Origin: Anaeromusa acidaminophila DSM 3853
GTDB taxonomy: Bacteria > Bacillota > Negativicutes > Anaeromusales > Anaeromusaceae
Assembly (NCBI RefSeq): GCF_000374545.1
Contig: NZ_KB894591.1
Coordinates: 58,116-122,115 of the forward strand
Direction of reading: 5' to 3'
DNA length: 64,000 nt
The notes beneath the pieces were generated by a model. The model was given only the letters and a program-made list of their open reading frames with translations. It did no database searches and had not been told where the DNA came from. The position numbers and the translations under genes were made by a program. Shown one piece after another: positions 15,598 to 22,604 of this stretch (its first letter is position 1; the number at the start of each line of letters is the position of its first letter).

Positions 15598-16350
15598 ATG
15601 GCAGAAAAAGTTTTTGGCCGTCCAGCCTCACTTGTAGATATGCCTACACATTACTGCCCAGGATGTCATCATGGCATCATTCACCGCCTTGTCGCCGAGG
15701 TTATTGACGAATTAGGCGTTCAAGACAGCGCTATCGGCGTCGCGCCTGTAGGCTGTTCTGTTTTGGCTTATGATTATTTTAATATTGATATGTTTGAAGC
15801 CGCCCATGGCCGCGCTCCGGCTGTAGCCACCGGCATCAAGCGGGTTCATCCGGAAGCTCCGGTATTCACTTATCAAGGCGACGGCGATCTTGCCGCCATC
15901 GGCGCAGCGGAAATTGTTCACGCAGCGGCTCGCGGTGAAAAAATCACCACGATTTTCGTTAATAACGCAATTTACGGCATGACCGGCGGTCAAATGGCGC
16001 CTACTAGCTTGGTAGGACAGGTGACGCAAACCTCGCCGTATGGTCGTAAAGCGGAGATGGCGGGCATCCCGATTCGTGTATCGGAAATGCTGGCTACTTT
16101 AGACGGCGCGGTTTATATTGAACGCGTAGCTGTCAATAACCCAGCGAACATGGCGAAAGCGAAAGCCGCCATTAAAAAAGCCTTCAAGACGCAATTGGAA
16201 GGCAAAGGCTTCTCCATGGTAGAAGTTTTGTCCACGTGTCCAACCAACTGGGGATTAAGCGCCATCGACGCTGTAAAATGGATGGAAACCAATATGATGC
16301 CGTACTATCCCCTTGGGGTTTTCAAAACACCTGAGGAGGTGGCCAAATAA
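15598..16350 (+). CDS. korB: 2-oxoacid:ferredoxin oxidoreductase beta subunit (TPP-binding)
   Basis: Binds thiamine diphosphate and the proximal [4Fe-4S] cluster. THYCPGCHHGIIHRL carries the CxxC cluster ligands, APVGCSVLAYDYF follows, and TYQGDGDLAAIGAAEIVHAA with IFVNNAIYGMTGGQMAPTS is the GDG...N TPP motif. STCPTNWGL near the end supplies another conserved Cys. Length 250. Four bases separate it from korA and its TAA overlaps the ATG of the gamma subunit. Confidence 0.93.
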   Translation: MAEKVFGRPASLVDMPTHYCPGCHHGIIHRLVAEVIDELGVQDSAIGVAPVGCSVLAYDYFNIDMFEAAHGRAPAVATGIKRVHPEAPVFTYQGDGDLAAIGAAEIVHAAARGEKITTIFVNNAIYGMTGGQMAPTSLVGQVTQTSPYGRKAEMAGIPIRVSEMLATLDGAVYIERVAVNNPANMAKAKAAIKKAFKTQLEGKGFSMVEVLSTCPTNWGLSAIDAVKWMETNMMPYYPLGVFKTPEEVAK

Positions 16351-16904
16351 TGTCGCAAACACATGAAATTATTATGTCTGGCTTCGGCGGTCAAGGCATC
16401 ATGCTCATGGGGCAGTTGCTGACGTACGCTGGCATGCTCGAAGGCAAAGAAGTAACCTGGATTCCTTCGTACGGGCCGGAAATGCGCGGCGGCACTGCCT
16501 ATTGTTCGGTTATCGTATCCGAAGATCCCATTGGCGCTCCTATGGTCAGCGAACCATCCATGGTTGTGGCCATGAATCTGCCGTCTCTGACTCGTTTTGA
16601 AGGAGCGCTGCAAAAAGGCGGCACTTTGATTATTAACAGCTCCCTCATTGACAAAGATGCTACTCGCAAAGATATCAATGTCTTCAAAGTACCTGTTAAT
16701 GAAATTGCTGCTGAGCTTGGCAACCCAAAAGTAGGCAACATGGTTATGCTGGGAGCCATCATCGCTGCGGCGGAACCAGTTAAAACCGAATCTATGCTGG
16801 GCGCTTTCAAAAAGATGTTTGAAAAGAAATTTGCTAATAAGCCGGATCTCTTCAAAATTAATGAAGCAGCTATCCAGCGAGGTGCGGATTTCATTAAGAA
16901 GTAG
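16350..16904 (+). CDS. korG: 2-oxoacid:ferredoxin oxidoreductase gamma subunit
   Basis: Gamma domain of the complex, 184 residues. MSGFGGQGIMLMGQLLTYAG is the glycine-rich start of the family and WIPSYGPEMRGGTAYCSVIV the second hallmark; LGAIIAAAEPVK lies near the C-terminus. The start overlaps the korB stop (TAATG). With the delta, alpha and beta subunits it completes a CoA-acylating oxidoreductase suited to anaerobic amino acid fermentation or to reductive synthesis. Confidence 0.93.
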   Translation: MSQTHEIIMSGFGGQGIMLMGQLLTYAGMLEGKEVTWIPSYGPEMRGGTAYCSVIVSEDPIGAPMVSEPSMVVAMNLPSLTRFEGALQKGGTLIINSSLIDKDATRKDINVFKVPVNEIAAELGNPKVGNMVMLGAIIAAAEPVKTESMLGAFKKMFEKKFANKPDLFKINEAAIQRGADFIKK

Positions 16905-16927
16905 ACCCCATAGCTTTATAGTATCCG

Positions 16928-16957
16928 AAAAGGCGGTTTTATTATAAACCGCCTTTT
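16928..16957 (+). terminator. Terminator after korG
   Basis: AAAAGGCGGTTT / AAACCGCCTTTT, 12 perfect pairs, six-base loop, T-rich 3' end. Confidence 0.93.
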
Positions 16958-16958
16958 C

Positions 16959-16998
16959 TTGACTGCCAAACTCCTTATAAGTATAATTATAAGGAGTT
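16959..16998 (+). promoter_or_regulatory. Recombinase promoter with palindromic operator
   Basis: TTGACT (16959-16964), 17 bases, TATAAT (16982-16987): a near-consensus sigma-A promoter. The -10 box falls in the centre of a perfect 12-base inverted repeat, AACTCCTTATAA (16969-16980) and TTATAAGGAGTT (16987-16998). A protein bound there would block RNA polymerase. The next start codon is the recombinase at 17036. Confidence 0.68.
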
Positions 16999-17035
16999 AA
17001 AGAACTTTTAAATAGGTTACGAGGAGGAGATAGGT

Positions 17036-18019
17036 ATGAATGGGCAGTATGTAACCATGCCAGCGGCGCCAGCTTCTTTGTTGAGTCCAGATAGTTGGAG
17101 CAAAGAAGAATTTCTGCAACGCTTCGGTGAATTTCTCCGCTTGGACGTAGCTCATGGCCGCGCCGCCGCCGACACCATGGCCACCTATCTTTCTCATATC
17201 CGCCAGTTTCTCCTTTGGTGCCGCGAAGAAGGTCTGCAGCCAGAACAGGCTACAGTACACCAGTTGAAAGTATACCGCCAATACCTTTGGGAGAAAAAAC
17301 GCTATAAAGTCAGCACCATTGCCTTAAAGCTAACAGCGCTGCGCCGTTTTTACGCAGCCGCCGTTTCCCGAGGCATTCTCAAAGAAAATCCGGCTTCAGA
17401 GGTGTACGCTGGCGAAGACCGCCGTGCCAGGCTGCAACCGCAGTCCTTTCTTAGCGCCGCCGATATGCAGCATTTATTATCGCTCATTCCCAAAGAAGGG
17501 GAGGAGGCGTTGCGCGCTAAAGCTATTTTGGTGCTTATGGCCTTACAAGGCTTGCGCACCGTAGAAATCCATCGCGCCAACGTCGAAGACGTTGATTGGA
17601 ACAACGGCATGATGCTGGTACACGGCAAAAAAAGAGACGGCTATGTCTATCTGCGCGAGGATGTTCTTGCCGCGCTGGACGCCTATGCCAAACAGCGCCG
17701 CCCTGTACTAGGCGACGCGCAAGGCACGCCGCTTTTTGTTTCCGTCAGCCGTCATCATAGCGGCGGACGTCTTTCACGCTGCGGCATCCGTGATGTGATT
17801 GATCATTGGTTTCAAGAAGCCGATCTTAAGAAACCAGGGAAAAGCTGTCATTTACTGCGCCATACCTGCGGCACCTTGCTCTACCAGGAAACAAAAGATT
17901 TGCGCATTGTCCAAGAAACACTGCGTCATGCCAGCCCCACAACGACTGCTAAATACGCTCACCTAGATGATCAGCTGTCGCATCGCTATACCAGCAAAAT
18001 TCCCATTCAAGTAGATTGA
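17036..18019 (+). CDS. Tyrosine recombinase (XerC/XerD-like)
   Basis: Site-specific recombinase of the phage-integrase family, 327 residues. The N-terminal SAM-like domain (about 20-110) includes TMATYLSHIRQFLLWCREEG. The catalytic domain shows GLRTVEIHRANVEDVDW (first Arg), VHGKKRDGYV (Lys), HLLRHTCGTLLYQE (HxxR) and LRHASPTTTAKYAHLD (His and nucleophile Tyr); the full R-K-H-R-H-Y set is present. ATG 17036 follows GAGGAGGAG. No excisionase, phage or conjugation genes are adjacent, and the codon usage looks like that of its neighbours. It could be a Xer-like chromosomal or orphan recombinase; a GC-rich structured block follows it. Confidence 0.9.
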   Translation: MNGQYVTMPAAPASLLSPDSWSKEEFLQRFGEFLRLDVAHGRAAADTMATYLSHIRQFLLWCREEGLQPEQATVHQLKVYRQYLWEKKRYKVSTIALKLTALRRFYAAAVSRGILKENPASEVYAGEDRRARLQPQSFLSAADMQHLLSLIPKEGEEALRAKAILVLMALQGLRTVEIHRANVEDVDWNNGMMLVHGKKRDGYVYLREDVLAALDAYAKQRRPVLGDAQGTPLFVSVSRHHSGGRLSRCGIRDVIDHWFQEADLKKPGKSCHLLRHTCGTLLYQETKDLRIVQETLRHASPTTTAKYAHLDDQLSHRYTSKIPIQVD

Positions 18020-18033
18020 GAAAAGAACGAACA

Positions 18034-18107
18034 AGAGAACCGGATTCGCGGCGACAGCGCTGGATGCGCCTAGTGCCGGATGCGCCATGGATGGCGTAGC
18101 ATCCGGT
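18034..18107. repeat. GC-rich structured repeat block behind the recombinase
   Basis: GGATGCGCC occurs at 18062-18070 and 18078-18086. CCGGATG-CGCCAT (18076-18088) faces ATGGCG-TAG-CATCCGG (18091-18106), a very stable stem. A further copy, ACCGGAT at 18039-18045, could pair instead with ATCCGGT at 18101-18107. The arms resemble recombination or attachment-site structures, but function is unproven. Confidence 0.55.
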
Positions 18108-18173
18108 CTCTACCAGAAAAAGAGGGTTGTAGGGTTCGAATTTTGAATAGAGTAGAAGAGATTAAGAGAAAGA

Positions 18174-18212
18174 AAAAACGACGTCCACAAATGCGCTGTG
18201 AGCGTCGTTTTT
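18174..18212 (+). terminator. Terminator of the recombinase unit
   Basis: AAAAACGACG (18174-18183) pairs with CGTCGTTTTT (18203-18212), with an inner CACA/TGTG stem. It lies 155 bases after the recombinase stop. The rest of the gap 18020-18331 holds the GC-rich block and no supported gene. Confidence 0.8.
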
Positions 18213-18331
18213 GGGAAACCCCTTATAATACCATTAAGCAATCCTATGTACATTGTCTTTTGTAGGTGAACATCGAAAAACATCCCATAAAGTATCGTTT
18301 CATACTTTCTTTTAGAAAGGAGTCGTCCGAA

Positions 18332-18772
18332 ATGAATGCACAAAATCCGTCATATTGTATTGAATTGATTCGAGCAGAAGAAACCTGGCCGTTGCGCCAA
18401 GAAGCAATGTGGCCGGACAAGGATATTTCTTTTGTACAACTTTCCGGCGATGAAAATGCGCTGCATTTTGGTCTTTTCGTTACTACAGCACCGAATCGCA
18501 AAATGCTAGTTTCCTGCCTGTCTGTATTTAGCAGCGATGCGGCTTTGCAATTACGCAAGTTTGCCACACTGCCCTCGCAGCAGCAGCAAGGCTGGGGAAG
18601 TAAGTTGTTAACGTATGTGTTAAAGGAAGCATCACTGCTTGCCGAGGGACGAGTTATCGTACTGGATTCGCGCCAAGAAAAAGAAGCTTTTTACGCTTCT
18701 TTCGGCTTTCAGCGTACAGGAGAGCCCTTTGAGAAAAACGCTCGCTTCTATGTGCGCATGAAATGGCATTAA
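18332..18772 (+). CDS. GNAT family N-acetyltransferase
   Basis: Acetyl-CoA-dependent acyltransferase of unknown substrate, 146 residues. FATLPSQQQQGWGSKLLTYV is motif A (the acetyl-CoA pyrophosphate loop, Q-x2-G-x-G/S-like) and FYASFGFQRTGEPF the C-terminal motif B. The order IELIRAEETWPLRQEAMWPD before the core is common in YjcF-like members. ATG 18332 follows AGAAAGGAG; upstream codons to 18266 lack a site. It converges with the OPT transporter gene, six bases away. Confidence 0.82.
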   Translation: MNAQNPSYCIELIRAEETWPLRQEAMWPDKDISFVQLSGDENALHFGLFVTTAPNRKMLVSCLSVFSSDAALQLRKFATLPSQQQQGWGSKLLTYVLKEASLLAEGRVIVLDSRQEKEAFYASFGFQRTGEPFEKNARFYVRMKWH

Positions 18773-18778
18773 AACGGC

Positions 18779-20776
18779 TTAGACAGTCGGCTTGCCGCGC
18801 CGACTATACCAAATAAAAAAACCGCACAAGCAAACATACATTACCAAGGAATATAATTCCGGAGTTTCCGTGCTTCCCCAAGAAAGCTGGCTGAAGTCAT
18901 AACCCATCACTCGCAATCCGGCGCTGCATACGCCCATGATCGAACCGCCGGCAATAAAACCGGAGCTAATGAGAATGCCCCGGCGCTGACGCCATTGATT
19001 CAAAATCGCATCGCGGCTGCTATGCGCCATGAGATAGGCAATACCGCCACCAGCCAATAACGGCATATTGAGCTCCAACGGAATATATAAACCTAACCCA
19101 AACGCCAACGCCGGCACCTTTAGCCGGTCTAACAACACAGCCAATACAGCGCCCGCAAGATATAACGTCCAAGGAGCCTCCTGACCGGACATGAGCGGCC
19201 CGATGACCGCGGCTACCGCATTGGCTTGAGGAGCCGCCAAGGCCCCCGGACCGCTGAAGCCCATGCTTTTAGCAAGAAGCAACATAACTCCGGCGGCAAT
19301 GAACGCGGAAACCAGGGTGCTGATAACCTTCCAAATTTGCAGCGTCTTCGGTGTAATTCCAAGCCAAAAGGCTACTTTTAAATCCCCCACAAAGCATCCC
19401 GTCATCCAGAGACAGCCGCAAACGACCGTAGCCATAAGAAGCACCGCTAAAATGCCGACCTCGCCGACTAAGCCCGTGCTGAGCATAGCTTGTGCGCCAA
19501 TAATCAAAGTCAATAAAGTTAAACCGGATACAGGCTCTGAAGAAGTAAAGGCAATGGACGTAGTTCCTACGACGGAAAAAAGAAAAGACCCTGCCAGCAG
19601 CACCACCGTTAAAAGAAGCGCTTGCAGCCAGCTAGCTCCATAGTTGAGGTGAATGAGCAAAGCAAACACCAAGGCAATCAATGCAATTAATCCCACTACC
19701 CAAGCTATAGGAACATCTTGTTGCGTCCTCACATAGGAGGATGTATTTTTTTTGTCTTCCCATATGCCTACGATCGCTTCCTTAAAGGCAAGGCCGATAA
19801 AAGGAGCCATCTTTAAAACCCCCAGAATGCCTGCCATCGCCAAGGTCCCAATACCGATAAAGCGAACAGATTGCCGAAAAATAGCTTCTGGCGTCATATC
19901 TTGAAATACTTTTTCCGCACCAGTTCCAAGAAGCCAAGCTTGATTGTCTGCCGATAAAGAAGCCATAAAGGGGAGCAGAACCCACCAGCCAAACAAGGAG
20001 CCGCCAGCGATAATAACCGCATAACGCCAGCCAGTCATATAGCCTATGGCCAAAACAGCGGCCTCTACATTAATGGCAAAAAGAAGCTTATATTTTTCCG
20101 CCAAATAGCTGCCAAACGTACAAAAGCGAGAAGTAAACGCTGCATTCCACCAACCAAAGGAGTTCGTAGCAAAATCAGCTGCACCGCCTACTAAGCTGCT
20201 AAACAAAAGCACGCGCAGACTGCCGCCTCCTTGGGCCCCGGACAAGAGAACCTCTGTCGTCGCCAAAGAGCCGGGGAACGGGTAATGACCGTGCATATGT
20301 ACCACAAAATAATTGCGCAAAATAATGGCGTAGGCAATACCCAAAAGGCCGCCCAAGAGCGTAGTCCAGACCATTTCCGCAAAGGTGGCCTGCAGCTGCA
20401 GAATAAACAAAGCCGGGAGCACGAAAACCAGGCCGGAATTGTCCATAGATCCGGTAGAGCCGATGCATTCCATCAATGTATTTTCTCCCAACGCATCGTT
20501 TCTCTTCAATACTGCCGCCAGAGCAATCGCCATGGCGGCAATAGGCGTATCCGCCGAAACCCCTTGACCCACTTTTAGAGGCATATAGGTGCAAGCCACT
20601 GTAAAAACGGCGCCGAAAAGCAAGCCTAAGAGTACCGCGTAAAGCGTCGCTTCTTTGGGCTTTTGCTGCGCCTTTAATATTGGCTCATAGGTTTCTCCTT
20701 CACGCAGCGGAAGAAAGGCCGCCTCCGACAAGAAACAAGAACCCGCAGCGCCGGAAGTTGCTTTATTTTTATCCAT
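18779..20776 (-). CDS. OPT family oligopeptide/metal-chelate transporter
   Basis: Polytopic inner-membrane carrier, 665 residues and about 14-16 hydrophobic segments, e.g. LYAVLLGLLFGAVFTVACTY, ALFILQLQATFAEMVWTTLL and LLTVVLLAGSFLFSVVGTTS. FVLPALFILQ..., YPFPGSLATTEVL and SSEPVSGLTLLTLIIGAQ fit the bacterial OPT/YSL-like group, which takes up peptides, or metal chelates, with protons. ATG at 20776 has AAGGAGATG upstream. It stands alone on this strand. Substrate unknown. Confidence 0.87.
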   Translation of the reverse strand: MDKNKATSGAAGSCFLSEAAFLPLREGETYEPILKAQQKPKEATLYAVLLGLLFGAVFTVACTYMPLKVGQGVSADTPIAAMAIALAAVLKRNDALGENTLMECIGSTGSMDNSGLVFVLPALFILQLQATFAEMVWTTLLGGLLGIAYAIILRNYFVVHMHGHYPFPGSLATTEVLLSGAQGGGSLRVLLFSSLVGGAADFATNSFGWWNAAFTSRFCTFGSYLAEKYKLLFAINVEAAVLAIGYMTGWRYAVIIAGGSLFGWWVLLPFMASLSADNQAWLLGTGAEKVFQDMTPEAIFRQSVRFIGIGTLAMAGILGVLKMAPFIGLAFKEAIVGIWEDKKNTSSYVRTQQDVPIAWVVGLIALIALVFALLIHLNYGASWLQALLLTVVLLAGSFLFSVVGTTSIAFTSSEPVSGLTLLTLIIGAQAMLSTGLVGEVGILAVLLMATVVCGCLWMTGCFVGDLKVAFWLGITPKTLQIWKVISTLVSAFIAAGVMLLLAKSMGFSGPGALAAPQANAVAAVIGPLMSGQEAPWTLYLAGAVLAVLLDRLKVPALAFGLGLYIPLELNMPLLAGGGIAYLMAHSSRDAILNQWRQRRGILISSGFIAGGSIMGVCSAGLRVMGYDFSQLSWGSTETPELYSLVMYVCLCGFFIWYSRRGKPTV

Positions 20777-21262
20777 CCAAGCATCTCCTTTGGGAAAAAC
20801 TTACTCTTATTATGCCACAAACTATAAAAGTACGTCCAGTTTGTTAAGGACCGTTTCCAAATTACGAAACAAGGTTCAACGCAAAAGAGTATGCTTTCTG
20901 GAAATTCATTTCAAATATTGATGACAAAAAACGAATTAGAATTTAAAAGCAGGATGCGCGTAGTCGGATGGAGTGCATTTTTACGTATTATAATTGAATA
21001 AATCTGTTTTTATGTGAAAATGAATTGGCTTTTGCGTAAATGAACGTTTATTATATAAGTTGAACCTTGAAATGATAGCTTAAAGCTTCGAATTCTAAGT
21101 TCAATACCTCATTTCAATGAAAGAAAACGCTATGATAATGATTCGATTCTCTTTCAGCTCATCATTGTACTTAGTGTAAGGCGAAGCTAAGAGGCTCCAC
21201 GCTATAGCCTTAGTCAGAGCAGGTTGAACAAAAATGTAATATAGTAAAAGGAAGTTGCAACA
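20777..21262. other. AT-rich intergenic region between OPT transporter and FliB-like gene
   Basis: About 485 bases between divergent genes, AT-rich and without an ORF that has a ribosome-binding site and family marks. It must hold the promoters of both neighbours, but I see no clear -35/-10 pair. A self-complementary stretch TAAGGC...GCCTTA spans 21177-21212. It may contain decayed coding DNA. Confidence 0.6.
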
Positions 21263-22513
21263 TTGAAATTCGAAAAAGTATTTGAACCAACATATTTTCA
21301 GCATTTTTCCTGCAACGGACAAGAATGCCAAGATACTTGCTGCGCAGGATGGGATATCGTTATTGATGCTGCTACGCTCCGCCAATATACGTCCTGTAAG
21401 GATCCAAATTTGAAAACTCTTTTTAGTAAGCATCTTGATTGCAATAGAGATCCAGGAAATTCCATTCAGGGTTATATGAAGTTAGAGCAGCAGAGATGTC
21501 CTTTCTTAACACAAGAACACCTCTGCCTGATTCAACAGCGACTAGGAGAAGATGCACTATCGCTAACCTGTTCAACGTATCCCCGAACCTTTAACCAAGT
21601 AGATGGAGTCCTCGAACGATCTTTATGTGTTTCCTGCATTCAAGCCGCACAACTGATCTTATTGAACAAAGAACCTATGCAGTTTATAAAAAAAGACGAA
21701 CTTACAACTTTGCGCTCCCGAGCGGTTGCCACTATCCACTCATCCTCCCAAATTGCACTGAAACCGTATGCGTATTTTTCGCCTATCCGCGAGTTTGTGA
21801 TTGAATTATTGCAAAACAGAGACTATCTTCTATGGCAGCGTTTAAGCCTACTGAGCGTTTTTTGCAGCCGCCTGACTCAAGTTCAAGAAGAATATTACGA
21901 TGAAGATATTCCGTATTTACTTTCTTACTTTAGAGACAAAATTCAACATGATGACTTCCGTCAGGCCATGAATGTGTTTGAGACGGATTTAGAAACACAG
22001 CTGCAAGTAGTTACTGCGCTGTTGAATTATCGGATGCAAGGAGAGTTTTTAGGAGAACGGTTCCAAGAATGCATGCATGATTTTATGCAAGGAATTGGCT
22101 TAAAAGATTATACTATTGATATCGAAGCGGTGGAAGCATATATCCTAGCGAAGGAACAATATTATGCGCCTTTTCTCAAGTCCCACGAATATCTTTTGGA
22201 AAATTATTTGGTAAACAGTGCTTTTCAAAAACTATTTCCGCTAGGACCTCAAGAAAACGGGATAACAGCTCCTATTGAAATTTACGAAGAATATATTATT
22301 TTAACGTTGCATTACGCTATACTGCAAACACTGCTTATTGGCATGACCGGATTTCATAAAGAAAGGTTTAACTTGAACCAAGCAGTTAACTTGATTCAAA
22401 CTTATGAAAAAACAATTGGTCATAATCTTTCTTTTAGGGTACAAGCGATCAAATTCATCAAAACTCTACAAATGGATACTACTGGCGGTATGAGTGTTTT
22501 GATAAAAATATGA
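21263..22513 (+). CDS. Flagellin lysine-N-methylase-like protein (FliB family)
   Basis: 416 residues. The cysteine-rich N-terminus (FSCNGQECQDTCCAGWDIVI, then CPFL, CLIQQRLG, CSTYPRTFN and LCVSCIQAA) is the metal-cluster-like pattern of the FliB/YkgJ group. FliB methylates lysines of flagellin in Salmonella and clostridia. The rest is helical without other known motifs. A TTG start at 21263 follows AAAAGGAAG at 21247-21255. No flagellar genes are in the window, so the target could be flagellin elsewhere or another protein. AT content is higher than in neighbours. Confidence 0.72.
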   Translation: MKFEKVFEPTYFQHFSCNGQECQDTCCAGWDIVIDAATLRQYTSCKDPNLKTLFSKHLDCNRDPGNSIQGYMKLEQQRCPFLTQEHLCLIQQRLGEDALSLTCSTYPRTFNQVDGVLERSLCVSCIQAAQLILLNKEPMQFIKKDELTTLRSRAVATIHSSSQIALKPYAYFSPIREFVIELLQNRDYLLWQRLSLLSVFCSRLTQVQEEYYDEDIPYLLSYFRDKIQHDDFRQAMNVFETDLETQLQVVTALLNYRMQGEFLGERFQECMHDFMQGIGLKDYTIDIEAVEAYILAKEQYYAPFLKSHEYLLENYLVNSAFQKLFPLGPQENGITAPIEIYEEYIILTLHYAILQTLLIGMTGFHKERFNLNQAVNLIQTYEKTIGHNLSFRVQAIKFIKTLQMDTTGGMSVLIKI

Positions 22514-22550
22514 AAGCGACCCAAGCGACATTATCATAATACTGCGCCAA

Positions 22551-22589
22551 AAAGCCCAGCCTATTGTGCAAAACAACAGGCTGGGCTTT
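22551..22589. terminator. Bidirectional terminator between fliB-like gene and htpG
   Basis: AAAGCCCAGCCT (22551-22562) and AGGCTGGGCTTT (22578-22589) pair fully; the loop continues as TTGT/ACAA. A/T tracts flank both sides, and the hairpin lies between two convergent genes. Confidence 0.88.
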
Positions 22590-22604
22590 CCATTTGTCTT
22601 GTTC

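Noticed and set aside
18120..18150. GGTTCGAAT-like tRNA TpsiC motif after the recombinase gene, suggesting a tRNA-linked attachment site
   Set aside because: The flanking bases cannot form the five-pair arm, and no acceptor or anticodon arm is visible upstream.
18785..18805. AGTCGGC...GCCGACT hairpin between GNAT gene and OPT gene end as a terminator
   Set aside because: It lies inside the OPT coding sequence and has no T run on either strand.
21134..21151. GATAATGATTCGATTCTC, resembling a Fur box
   Set aside because: Only the left half matches the GATAATGATAATCATTATC consensus; no iron gene follows.
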